Shown piece after piece: positions 11,203-22,065 of a stretch of DNA of 64,000 bases. The stretch is from assembly GCA_019426215.1 (NCBI GenBank), contig CM033402.1, positions 25,145,102 through 25,209,101 on the forward strand, given 5' to 3'. The notes beneath the pieces were generated by a model, which did not search any database, was not told where the DNA came from, and was given only the letters and a program-made list of their open reading frames with translations. Origin of the DNA: Buddleja alternifolia (taxonomy: Eukaryota; Streptophyta; Magnoliopsida; Lamiales; Scrophulariaceae). A program made the translations under genes and the position numbers. Within the stretch, counting starts at the first letter, position 1. Every line of letters begins with the position of its first letter.

Positions 11203-12316
11203 TTGTTCTAGAGAAATGTTTTTAAGTGAAAAATAAGCAGAATCACTTGAAAAGCAAAAGTGGGTAGTGTTTGCAAAGACAAGCAGAAAGTAGAAAAAAG
11301 CTATAGGGAGTGTTTGCAAATAAAAGTGATTATCAATTAACTTTTTTGCAGAAAGTACCATATTGCCCCTGAAATTAAATAAAAATCATATTTTCTTCAC
11401 ATTATGTTCCTACTATTTTTTTTAACAAAATACCCCTAAAGACATGTGTTTATGAAATAATAGTGATTTTTAAAGGATAGTCAACATATTTTACAAGTGT
11501 GCGTCACATGCTCATATTCAATTTTTTTTAATTTCTTTTATAGTTCTTTTTAAGTTTTTCTAGACCTCATTGCCTTGCAATTAGCATTTTAACAAAAGAT
11601 TATAAACATAAAAATAATTTAACAATAAAATTAATTATTTTTCAATAACAGTACATGATATAAGCTAGGTTGGGAGTTTTGGATTTTCAGAAGTCTTGGC
11701 CTTGAAATATCTCTTGATTTCATTAATATCCAACTACTAAAATATAATTAATTTAATTTCTAACAAATCAAGTAGGAATCCTAGGAAATGGATGAACGAT
11801 TTTACATTAAGAAACTGTTCTGCTGATGTTTTTGTGAATTTTAATGTTAGTTTTTTTAAAAAAAGATTTAGGGGCTAATCTGAGAATATGAAAATATTTT
11901 TAAGGATAAAATTGTCATAAAAAAATTATTTTAGCGGCAGGAATGTAAAAAGCACTCCTAACCTAGCTTGGAACTTTTGGCTTCTGAGAGCTTACTTTTA
12001 GAAAATTAAAAACAAAAGCAGAATTTGAAAATATTATAAAATCACTTTTTTTTTTAACTAAAATCTCAAAAATACTTTTATTTTGTGTTTACAAACTTTG
12101 TTTTTGGAGTAGCATCTGTCCTAATAACAAGTCCGTACTCGAATAGCAAAAAGTGAAGGTGTCAATACAATCATGAATCGCTTTCCAGAGGTTCGCAGTT
12201 CAAAATATTGATGCCCTTCTCTCCTCGCTCCACTGCTTTTCCCGCAGCACAGATTCCAATTCCCCCCACCACTCCCAATTACGTGTACGCGTCAATCCAT
12301 TCTTGTTTGCGTTTTA
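11203..12316. other. Upstream region of kinase gene, AT-rich
   Basis: About 1.1 kb before the kinase gene. It has weak similarity between 11311-11340 (AGTGTTTGCAAATAAAAGTG) and the reverse complement of about 12060-12105, hinting at a decayed MITE, but not enough to call one. The last 150 bases become C-rich, typical of a plant promoter/5' UTR. I could not place a clear TATA box. Confidence 0.4.
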
Positions 12317-12346
12317 ATGGCATTTCATGAAATCCCACTTCGCTGA
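12317..12346 (+). promoter_or_regulatory. Upstream ORF (9 codons) before the kinase start
   Basis: ATG at 12317 reads nine codons to TGA at 12344-12346. It overlaps, in another frame, the first in-frame kinase ATG at 12327. Ribosomes ending here could reinitiate at the third ATG (12384), which supports that start. A regulatory role is inference. Confidence 0.4.
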
Positions 12347-12383
12347 CCACTCCAATTCAATTCAATTCACCCCAATAAATAAA

Positions 12384-15300
12384 ATGAGAGAAACTCCAGA
12401 GCCCCCCACATCATGCCTCATTGTCGGCAACTACTGCCACGACGTTCTGATCAAAGACGACGTCGTTCTAGCCGAATCCCTCGGCGGCGCGGCCTCCTTC
12501 ATATCCGCCGTCATCGACGGTCTCTCCCCCATAATATCCTCCTCTACTTTCATCTCTAAAGTGGGTTCTGATTTCTCATACACCGTCACCCACCCACCCC
12601 TCGTTATCCCCTCTTCGAAAACAACCCTTTTCCACGCCCATTTCTCTTCTCAAATCCATCGCCAAGACCGCCTCCTCAAGCGCGTCCACGCCTGCCCCCC
12701 AATCCTCCCCTCCGATCTCCCCAATGCCCGGCGTTTCGACTTCGGGTTGGCAGTTGGCGTGGCCGGTGAAATCCTGCCTGAAACGCTCGAGAAAATGCTC
12801 GACATTTGCGACACGGTGTTCGTCGATGTTCAGGCATTGATTAGGGTGTTCGATCAAGTCGACGGAACGGTGAAGCTAATTCACTTGAGAGATTCCGGGT
12901 TTTATAGTTTGCTTCCGAGGATCGGATTTCTGAAAGCATCGTCGGATGAGGCGCCGTACGTTGATGTGGAGGAGGCGAAGCACAAGTGTTGCGTTGTGGT
13001 GACCAATGGGGAGGACGGGTGCACGGTTTATTATGAGAACGCGGAGCAGCAGATTGCTCCTTTTCCGACCGTGCAGGTGGACCCCACTGGCGCCGGCGAT
13101 TGCTTCTTGGGCGGCTTTGTTGTGGGGATTGCACAGGGGTTGGCTGTGCCGGACGCTGCCTTGTTGGGCAACTTCTTTGGCTCACTCACCGTTGCCGAAA
13201 TTGGACTTCCCAAGTTTGATCTCAGGTTATTGCAGGTTGGTTTTCAGATTTTAATGCTTCTTTTTTTTTTGTGATTGTAATATATTTTTTGTCTTGGTTT
13301 TCACTCTTGAATTTGTTGCATGCACTGTCTCTCCTTTGGAGATTAGAATTTGGCCCTTAGAAGAAAGAGTCTGCTGACTGTTTAATTTGAGTTAGCAGGA
13401 AGAGATTGTTAGTATAAGTAATTGACATTTGTTATTGGTTCAATTGGCAGTCCAGAGAGTAATAGATAGTGTCCCGATAACTGTTCGGCAACACATTTCT
13501 GTAGAGCTGAACTTGTTCTTGCTTACTGACATGTTCGTGAATTTTGAAATCATTGTGGAACTTTTTATCTCTGCTATTTTGTATTCTGTATGCATTTTAT
13601 TTCTGACTGTGTATCGAAATCGTGATTTATAGTTGGATTATCCTGCCAAACACATGCCACATCTGGATCAGGTGTTCCACTGCACGTGCAACGTCATATC
13701 ACCAGTTTCATACCGAGGACTTGCTTCTTTATCATTAGATGCTGAGTCGTTACTTTGGCCCCGTAAAGTAGAGGGATGTGTTATTGAAAAATATGTAGGT
13801 GTGACTGTGACTTTTAGGAGTGCTGCTGTAATTGGCATAGGCATGGAAGAGAAATCATGCTTTAGGAAATCATGAAGCCAGTAAGAAACTCAAACTAACT
13901 AAAAATATCGAATTCTCACGAGTAAAATCAACACCTTTATTGCATAAATCACTTCTGAGTATATGTTGAGAACTTCTTTTCGTGTTAAGAGACATGGTGT
14001 TGTTTTTGCTTCATTATGTAGAAGTTACTAGTATTTGTTTGACAATCAGAAAAGTTTAAAATATCAATTTTACTATGTTCGTTGAATTTTGTTTCAAAAG
14101 TCCCATGGATGTCAAACTCAATATAATTATGTTGACTAACTATATAGCTTAAAATTTCAAAAAATTATGAGCAACCAAGGCTTACTATCAATGTGTGCTA
14201 TTCCAAGTTTGGACATGTTCAGTAAATAGAACTTTACCAGCATAATCAGAATTCTCAGTATTGTGTATTGTCCTTCAAAGGCAAAGAGTGGAGAATATAT
14301 GTACAAAGACGTGGCGTTAACATTCTGTCATGGTCATGCAGCTGTAAAGAATACCAAATAGTGTTCAGGCTTTTGATTAGATTGGCATATTGGTCTTCAG
14401 TTATCAGGCGAAACAGACCACTTTGCTTTCCAGGAAATCTTAGAATTTGCAACAGCAAATTGAGACTTTTAGGGCTTGCATGGAAGCATTTTCATATTCA
14501 TCTCCTTGTCTTAGGACATATAGACACATACAGTACATATAAAGGTTTTTGGAAAGCATTTCTGCAACAGTTTTTGGTAGATTGATCTGAAGTGCCTGAG
14601 AATGTTTCTAAAAACAGTGAAAACCAACTTATTATCTGTTTAAGAATCAATGAATCTATGTCATAGCCGTGCTGAAAGGATTTTTCAGGAACTCCTTGAA
14701 AACATGTTCAGTTCTGATAACACTCCACAGGTTGGCCTCTATTTGTACTGGATATCATTTTGATACTAAATCTTCCATTTTTTTTTTGAGTGTCCAAACT
14801 GATTTCGAAGTTTTATAGCTATTCTATAGTCTGGAAATGATGATGCTATTGAATAAAAATTATAGCCAAAAAAAAAGAAGAGAAAATGGATTATGAGGGC
14901 CTGCATGGTGGAAAATATAAACTAGAATATTAAAGGGTTCTTTTGGGTTTAGATTTAATCATAAAAAGTTGTTGTTTGGAAGGCGTTTCATGTGAAAGGG
15001 TTTCTTAGTTGGATGGTTTGGGGAATAAAGAAACGGAACAGTATTGAGTGTCCTTTTTATATGGAGAATGGAAGAAAACCTGAAGATTCAGAAAATGAAG
15101 GCTATATTCGGTTTTTAGTCCGAAAAGTGTTTGTTTTGCTTGTTTCTGAAAACAATCTCAAAGACAACCGTGTTTTCAGACCTAACCGTGATTTTCAATT
15201 CTATTTTAAAAGTCCAAACTTTTTTCTTTTTAAATGTCAGCATGTCTTATTTCACATTTGAAACTAAGTAAAGATGTGCTCTCAAAATGAACTGTCAAAG

Positions 15301-16799
15301 CAACATTCCAACTTATTGAAACTTTTCAACTCACCTTGCCACACATATTTTCATTCTCTCAATTGCCTGAAGGGATCTTCTCCAACATCTGGAAGTGTTT
15401 TCACGGTATGAAAATTAAATTGAACCAAAACATAGTGGAAGTTTTCCCCTTGGTTGAGTTCAGCTGAACTTAGCCAGAAAATGATGACACATTCAGTTTT
15501 GGAATTCTTGGAGGTCTACTAATATAAAAGCGCTCTAATCTACCAAGAGATTAGAACAAGATTATGTTCCCAAGAATCTCTATGGAATTAAAGAGAAGAG
15601 AAAAGATTTAGGTTTTGGTTGCAAAGCTTAAGGTTAAAGAAACTTGTGATATAGATAAACATGGACAGAAAGAGAGTTCACCAATGTGTAAAACATGAAG
15701 GTTGCTAGATCAATGCCATGAGAGTGATTATATCTAATCTGATTGGATCCATCTCAAGTTTACTAGGACGTCATGTATGCCTAACATAATGAATATGAGG
15801 TGGGTATTTAATTGTATCATGGTGTGGGTTTTTTTTTTTTTTTTTTTTGTAATTCCTAATGTCTTTTTTTTTTCATTTTTGTTATTTTCTCGGAGTTTAA
15901 TTATTGTCATGAAATGTATGGTTTTACCAAGAGTCTCGGTGTACTATTGGAATGGTTTTTGCTTGTTACATCTTGATGATATAAGAAAGCCGAATATGAT
16001 TTATATATACTTGTAGTTTTCCATGTGATTTTAGTGTCAATTTCTGTCTCTAAGGTCAACATTACTGATGATATTCTTGGTTTTCATTTTTATGTAATTA
16101 TTATTTTCTTTTTTTGTGTAGTGTCTTGGCTTCTTTTTCTGTTGATTTGTGATGGCAACAAATTTAGTGGGGCTAGGTACAAACGTTTTAATGCTTTAAA
16201 ATGTTAGCCAAAGTATGGCAGTTCAACTGATGATCTGCTGAGTCATTTAATGATATAGAAAATCGACATGCCTTACTTTATATTTGTTATGCTTCTTTTT
16301 TTTTTCTTTTTTTTTTTAATGAATAAAACTTAAATACGGGTGGAACGACCCACAACCCACAACCAGGCCTGAGCCCAGGGTCCAAGGTCTGGTCCATTAG
16401 ACCACGGGTGTGTGGATTTAAGAATTTGGGTCAAAGCCCAAATGCATAGGTCCTCCCTCTTTCGAAAAAATTGGATGACCCGAGGGTCTTATAGTCGCTA
16501 TGTAACTTGTTTATGTTTGATATAAGCCAGTTTAAGATCTTTTTCTTTAAGCTGATGATGCATATGCTTTGGATGTTTCCTTGTAGACAGTCAAGAATGA
16601 GCTGCACAGAAAGAGGCGAAATGACAAATTGGTGTTTGTGAAGCCTTTAGATCATGAAGAGTTCCTTACAGCACTTGTTGCAGCCAAAACAATACCCCAA
16701 CAGTGTAACAACCTCCCTTGCAATGGTCACCCAAAGTTATTTCCGAGCACTGCTTCTGAAGAACCAATTAAGTTGTCAGGTGATGGTATTATACCTTGA
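12384..16799 (+). CDS. pfkB-family sugar kinase, inositol 3-kinase type
   Basis: Predicted soluble kinase that phosphorylates a sugar or cyclitol. The sequence most resembles plant myo-inositol 3-kinase (Arabidopsis At5g58730), a step towards phytate. Exon 1 is 12384-13235 and exon 2 is 16587-16799, both in phase 0 with GT/AG borders, giving about 354 residues. An in-frame ATG at 12327 would add 19 residues; I prefer 12384 because family similarity begins there (SCLIVGNYCHDV) and an upstream ORF overlaps 12327. Visible features: N-terminal substrate motif with GGAASF, VTNGEDGC, and the pfkB signature DPTGAGDCFLGGF, whose GAGD holds the catalytic Asp. Exon 2 supplies the family tail FVKPLDHEEF. 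No breaks seen. The exact substrate is inferred from family resemblance. Confidence 0.92.
13236..16586 (+). other. Large intron of the kinase gene (3.35 kb)
   Basis: GT at 13236 and AG at 16585-16586. AT-rich with long T runs (about 15829-15848 and 16290-16318). ORFs of 60-105 codons inside show no family resemblance and are taken as chance. I saw no additional exon consistent with the kinase family. Confidence 0.7.
16292..16500 (-). mobile_element. Possible tRNA-derived SINE
   Basis: Read on the - strand, this block has a box-A-like TGGTCTAATGG (about 16391-16401) and ends in a long A run (T run on +, about 16292-16318). Box B is degenerate. Weak flanking similarity (TTGTTATG / TTGTTTATG) could be a target duplication. 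This is a tentative call. Confidence 0.35.
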
Positions 16800-17647
16800 T
16801 AAGGCTCTCGACACATCCACCGCCAAAAAACAAAATGCAAAAAGAAAAAAAGGAAGTGAACATGTAACTTGGTTCGCACGCTCAAATCTAAGTTCTGGGA
16901 GCAGTGTAGACTTGTCGCTTTGATTAAAAGGAATGTGAAGCAACGAACGATATTAGAGGGGTGTAGGAGAATCATTTTAGCATGTAGAGAGAAAGCGAGA
17001 GCATTTCTTGTAAAGGAACATAAAGCACTCCATTCTAAAGCGGGGGGTGCATGCAAATAAAATGCTGGTAGTTGTGAACTGTAATAGAGAGACAAGTGAT
17101 GGTTCCGGTTGGAATACGGTAACTTCTCGACAAATTCGTGGTAGTAATGCACTAAGATTGTAATAGTGACAATCAAGACGGTATTTAAACTTATTAGTGG
17201 CGCTAATTTTGGATGAAGAATGATGCCAATTCTTAGGTCCCGTTTGGTAACCTTATTGTTTTCAGTTTTTCTGTTTGTGTTTCAAAAATATTTTGCTAAA
17301 AAACTCGAAACAGTTTCTAATTTAAAAATACGTAGAAGATCTCTCCCAAAGATTTCTTTATTCTTAAAACCCTTAAAAAACCCTCAAAATCATGCCATCT
17401 AAAAGAATTTTAAATTCTTAAAATCCTCTACTTCATATCAAATGCACTACCACGTTACTGTGGTAGAGAAGTATCAAGTACGAATTTTCTCTCTTCCACA
17501 TGAATCTCTCCTCCCTCTTCCCACATTGTTTATGTCTATATTTTTCTGATTTGGTGCAAGTCAAATTTTGTTAAATGTGGTTCAATTTCATGGATGTGTG
17601 GGTCGATGAATGTGGGTGCTCCTGAGAGATGTTGGGTTGCATGTGTG
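16800..17647. other. 3' flank of kinase gene
   Basis: 3' UTR and spacer. The segment near 17236 begins GGTCCCGTTTGGTAACC, a motif common at ends of plant hAT-type MITEs, but no partner end was found. ORFs here have no recognisable product. Confidence 0.4.
17643..17647. repeat. 5-bp target-site duplication GTGTG (left)
   Basis: Identical to 23660-23664 on the far side of the LTR element. Confidence 0.9.
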
Positions 17648-18588
17648 TGACACGACAAAATCCTAGCAAGAGAACTAGGTCGCGTAAGTAGTAAAGTGGA
17701 TTTCTAAGTCCGGGGTTATCGTATCCGCAGGGACAACTATAATCTAAGTACCAAGACTACTATATTACTCAATTCTAAGTTAAATCGGTCGATAGAAAGG
17801 TTGATTAACTAATTAATAAATACTAGAAAATAAACTAAGGCAACGTCACACCAAATAAAGGGAGGAAACAATAGAGAGAAGCGATCAAGGCACATGGTTC
17901 AACCAATTATGCATTTCGATTGTGATTTAGGTTCTATTGGATTATTAGATTGATTTAACTAAGGCGAAATTCCCTAACGTACGTACTACCCAATCTCTTG
18001 GCATAGCAACCCTACCCTTGGTAACGATTTCCTATATATCTCTATATGAAAACCCGATTAACGAGGATGCATTTAAGGTCTAGGAATTCCTCACGTGAAT
18101 GGAAAGCCACCTAAAGAAACCGAGTCTATCTCTAGTCGGTTTAACTATAGGGTATTCAATGTTTATATCTTCCCTAGGTTATTATCTCTCGATCTCTAAC
18201 CTAGGCATTTTATCAAACACTTGGTGATCAAGCAAATGTAGCATTGAGATCAAATATTGAATACATAGCTAAAACCAAAATTAATCCAATAAACACCAAC
18301 AAAACAACAATCAAAATAACATAAATGGCCTATCCATGGCCTCAATCAAACAAGTTTAGCTCATATTCATGTCAAAAGTGCAAATATAAATCATACAAGT
18401 CATAGGAGATTTGAACAAATTCAAGAAACAAATATGTAAAAACTCCCTAATTCTTGTAGAGATGTGGATTCCTTGTTGAATTCTCCATGTTTTGACCTTT
18501 AATCTTCTCTTCTAAGCTCTCCCTCTCTCTATTTTCGTGTGGTTGCTGATATCCAAGGTGAGTTAGGGTAAAAAATGGCTAAAAGGGG

Positions 18589-18596
18589 TATTTATA
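18589..18596 (-). promoter_or_regulatory. LTR TATA box (left LTR)
   Basis: Minus-strand CTATAAATA. It lies 18 bases downstream (in minus orientation) of the palindrome array, placing the array in the proximal U3 promoter. Confidence 0.65.
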
Positions 18597-18614
18597 GACC
18601 AACCCGCTGCCTCG

Positions 18615-18702
18615 AACGCCGCGGCGTTCGCTTGTTGAACGCCGCGGCGTTGGCTACTGCATGTGAACGCCGCGGCGTTCGCTTGTTGAACGCCGCGGCG
18701 TT
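18615..18702. repeat. Four copies of palindrome AACGCCGCGGCGTT (left LTR)
   Basis: Perfect 14-bp palindromes at 18615-18628, 18638-18651, 18666-18679 and 18689-18702. Start spacing is 23, 28 and 23, so it is a duplicated 51-bp unit holding two palindromes. The stretch is strikingly GC- and CpG-rich inside an AT-rich LTR. Confidence 0.97.
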
Positions 18703-19241
18703 CGTCCCCTGCTGCTCCAGCCAGTTTTGGTAAACTTCGCATAACTTTCTCTACCGATGTCGGAATTCACTGATTCAAGTTGCTGTAGAATCCTAAAACA
18801 AAGATCTACAACTCTCCAGAAGACACTAGGGCCGAAATCAAACGTTAAAGATGACAAAATTGTCTCACAAGTCACTGAATGAGAAAACTCCATCGTAAGA
18901 CGTCTCTTCCGATGACGTTTTCACCTCCTTCCCTACATATATGATCTTTGTCTTCAACATAAGAAATGTACCTTTGCCTCTTATCTTTCCATTGGTATAA
19001 GAAGTGTGTAATTTGGACATGGGTAGAGAAATCTATTCCATAAACTCTAGCACTGCGCAGACAGTTTGTATCTTTATGCATGATTTATCTTCAATTCTTG
19101 TTCTTTTCTCCAAATGATATGTTATTCTAGAAAATATGAGAAAACAAGGGTCCAAGCATCATATGTCATCAAATTCTCATGAAAACAATCAAAACCAAGT
19201 CAATAAACGGGGGAAAACTAGTGTAAAAATAACATATATCA

Positions 19242-19257
19242 ACTACCCCCAAACTTA
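19242..19257 (-). promoter_or_regulatory. Polypurine tract
   Basis: Minus-strand AAGTTTGGGGGTAGT directly abuts the 3' LTR, the normal position for plus-strand priming. Confidence 0.75.
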
Positions 19258-20799
19258 GCTTTGATCGTCCTCGATCAAATACAATCAAGCACACACATGA
19301 AGATTGAAATTTTCATTTGCCAATTCATACACACAACAACAAGCATTATATCTTCAAAATTGATTATGAAAAACTACACGATGCTTTTGAACATTCAACA
19401 ATTTGAAAACCTCACAAAATCTTGTTTCCATCCCTATATCATGAACTCCCACATCCATATTCATGTCAAGAGCACACTTTAGAAAAGATTATGCAAATCA
19501 ATTGGAAGGTAAAGACATTGAAACAATTCAATATTCGTTAACTCATCGGTGTGTATAAAGTGCAAAAGTCACAATCAAAAGGTCTTTCCGGCTTGTAATG
19601 TAAGGCAAGGTGATGGCTAGGACCGGAAGATATGGATAAAGTGACTAAGTCAAGAGAGCCTACAACTCAAAATCATCAATCTAAAATCGCAAATAGACTA
19701 CAAAAACTTTCACAACTTATCACTTATCCCTTTTTCATTCTCTTTTGCTTTTCAACTTACAACCCCCAAACTTGTTTCTTTTCATATCGGGTTGTACACA
19801 AAATTCCAAGCCAAATGATCCAATTGAGTGCCAAGATTCAAGCCTAGTCGAGAGCACAATTTTTTTTTCCATATATATCTCTCTCTCGACTATTTAGCCC
19901 ATTGCTCAAGTTTTCATTTCATCCCCTTTTTTACATAATACTTCAAACCTCAAAAATCCCAACATAGCCAAAACATCACTATCTAACTCATATTCATTCA
20001 AATCAAAACAAGGTGACTACCCATATTCAAGTCAAATGATATGAAGTTCTAAACTCTCTTGATTGGGTGCAAGACATTGTTTTTCTTTTAGGATAGAAGG
20101 TGGTTGTCATGTCTTATGAAAGAAAAACGAATGGTGGTTTTTAGTGTGCATAGCACACTCCATTCTTATCAATACGGCTCAAGTCAAGGTCTAGAGATTA
20201 TGCAATATAGAGAAGGCCAAAATGTAAGGCTAACAAAAATGAAAGATGGCCTAAATCATTTTGTGACTTCACGACATTAATGCACACTTCATAGTCAAAA
20301 AAATTGAAAGTTCAACGTTTTAAAACCGCAATAATTCGCATAAGCATGACTAAAAAGGGCTTTCAAGTCACAATATATGACATGTTGACCACAGACAAGG
20401 GACTTTGACTTCGAGAGAGTAGAGATATTCAAACGCATTATGCTCTCACGCAAGGGTGCACCAATTCATGAATTCTATATCAACAAGGTTGTACCCCCAA
20501 ACTTAAATTAAACATTGTCCTCAATGTTCATGAAATAAATGCAAGGTGAGGAGGAAAAGCGATACAACCCTGAAATGGAGAGAAATGGAGGGAGCACGGT
20601 GGTGGGCTCATATCCCAGGATCAAACTGTGATCAAAACCTGAACGAGAGAAAACTTAAAGGAAACCATATCAAAACGAGTTAAGGGGGAGGGAAACAAAA
20701 TGAGGGCACAAAAGAAAAGAAAGAAAGCAATAAAAGAAACTTGGGTTGCCTCCCAAGAAGCGCTTGTTTATAGTCATTAGCTCGACTCCCTTGCACTGC
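19258..20799 (-). other. 3' non-coding internal region of the young element
   Basis: About 1.5 kb between the ORF end and the polypurine tract. No ORF with family resemblance. Includes the GGGAGGCAACCC motif (minus strand) and a second 'CCCCCAAACTTA' block at about 20496, resembling the polypurine tract region. Confidence 0.5.
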
Positions 20800-21954
20800 T
20801 CATGGTGGATCATAAGGAGCAATGCCAACTTTGTATGGACGAGCCTTTTTGTGCTTTTTCCAGTTACGTAGAGGCTTTTCCTCTCCAACCTCTATCACAC
20901 AACCTAAAAGAATTAGAAGTGAGCATAAGGTCTCATTCAAAAATACATAATTGAAATGTAAAGATGAAAGTTTAAGAGGAAGTGACGAAGAATCATCAAT
21001 GGATGATTGCAACTCATATGCGGTTGTCCCATACTCCCCTAGCCTTGGTTTTGACAACTCAAATGGTGGTTCATCCAAGTGATTTATATATCCTTTGATT
21101 TTCTCATTCTCGACCGTAGTATCACTTGGGTTCTCAAAGTATGCATCGAATGGATCACTAGAGTTGTAAACCTTGACTTCAACCTCCTCCACTCTATCTC
21201 TCTGGTTATTGATACAATTTTGTAAGAATTCGAGAGATATGGTGGTAGGCGACATTGGGTTCTTGAAGATTTCTAATGTTCTTCCTTGGCCATGTCTGGG
21301 AATGGTTTCAAAAATCTCTTTCTTCAATCGTGGGTGCTCAGGTGCTTTTACCTCAATTTTGATACACATGGTTTCTGGAGGTGGTTCTTCTTCAGTGATA
21401 GGGTGTAGACATTGCTGTTCTAAATCAAAACCTTGTTCAACTTCTATATTGAGGGATGCCTCATTCTCTTTGGTGCTACTCTCCATGGTGCAAGGCGTTC
21501 TCTCCTTCCATAAGTTGACTGCTTGATTTACTAGTCTTGCCACTTCCTTTCTACGAGCTTCCGACTCCTTTCTACGAGCTTCTGACTCCTCGAAACTTGC
21601 TTCTGCCTCCTTTATGCTAGCTTGTACCCATACACTAAATTCATTTCCCAAGGCCTCAATTTTAGACCTCGTCTCTAGCTCCTGTTGATGAAAACTATCA
21701 TGTTGTTGGTAAGGAAGGCTACCGGCATGGTCAAACCCCGATGAAAGTATCATTGCATCATTGTTGTAACTCCATGTTGAGCTTGGATGATTTATCCAAC
21801 CGGGATGTATCATGTTATTTTGACATGTTGAGCTTGGGTGATTTATCCAACCGGTATGGTAGGTGGGCTCATAGGATTCCATTTGCATTGAGCTTGATGT
21901 GGTGATTGATGAATCCATATCCTGACATGGCCATTGAAAGTTATAAGCACTCAT
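20800..21954 (-). CDS. Single ORF of the young LTR element, gag-remnant-like
   Basis: Intact 384-codon ORF, ATG at 21952-21954. No catalytic motif of protease, reverse transcriptase or integrase, and no CCHC knuckle. The N-terminal third is Ser/Asn/Gln-rich with GWINHPSST twice (near residues 35 and 52), recalling GWRNHPNFSW in Athila gag. Next is a charged, probably coiled-coil stretch with SEARRKE repeated (about residues 120-145). An acidic linker with EEEPPPE follows, then LPLKLSSLHFNYVFLNET, like the linker before the Athila protease/RT (LPSHL...YVFLG). I infer a fused gag-tail/pol-linker relic of an Athila ancestor. Its open frame may reflect youth or selection. Function unknown. Confidence 0.7.
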   Translation of the reverse strand: MSAYNFQWPCQDMDSSITTSSSMQMESYEPTYHTGWINHPSSTCQNNMIHPGWINHPSSTWSYNNDAMILSSGFDHAGSLPYQQHDSFHQQELETRSKIEALGNEFSVWVQASIKEAEASFEESEARRKESEARRKEVARLVNQAVNLWKERTPCTMESSTKENEASLNIEVEQGFDLEQQCLHPITEEEPPPETMCIKIEVKAPEHPRLKKEIFETIPRHGQGRTLEIFKNPMSPTTISLEFLQNCINNQRDRVEEVEVKVYNSSDPFDAYFENPSDTTVENEKIKGYINHLDEPPFELSKPRLGEYGTTAYELQSSIDDSSSLPLKLSSLHFNYVFLNETLCSLLILLGCVIEVGEEKPLRNWKKHKKARPYKVGIAPYDPP

Positions 21955-22041
21955 ATCTTCAAGAACTAGAAATATACAAAATAAAAAATTGACTTAAGCT
22001 CAGAACGAATAAGAGAATCTCGATATTAGATACCATAGTTG

Positions 22042-22059
22042 TCCCCGGCAACGGCGCCA
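22042..22059 (-). promoter_or_regulatory. Primer-binding site, tRNA-Asp
   Basis: The + strand TCCCCGGCAACGGCGCCA equals the 3' end of plant tRNA-Asp(GTC) including CCA. The minus-strand RNA would therefore pair with it over 18 bases. It lies six bases inside the 5' LTR. Confidence 0.9.
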
Positions 22060-22065
22060 AAAACT

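Larger units (their letters stand above)
17648..19241 (-). repeat. 3' LTR of the young element
   Basis: Matches 22066-23659 with a constant offset of 4418 and no length change. The substitutions noted are near 17833, 18077, 18860, 18940 and 19173. The frames of 79 and 69 codons inside it are duplicated in the other LTR and are not genes. Confidence 0.97.

Noticed and set aside
11270..12112. Possible MITE upstream of the kinase gene
   Set aside because: End similarity (AGTGTTTGCAAATAAAAGT versus reverse complement of the right end) is too gapped, and no target duplication was found.
14255..14585. Frames on both strands in the kinase intron
   Set aside because: Inside a well-supported intron, no family motifs, overlapping opposite frames suggest chance.
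18615..18702. CRISPR-like spaced palindromes
   Set aside because: Only four units with 9-14 bp spacers inside a plant LTR and repeated in its partner LTR; not a CRISPR array.
18654..19081. Minus-strand frames of 79 and 69 codons, repeated at 23072-23499
   Set aside because: They lie within the two LTRs, duplicate exactly with them and overlap the palindrome array; no family resemblance, so not genes.
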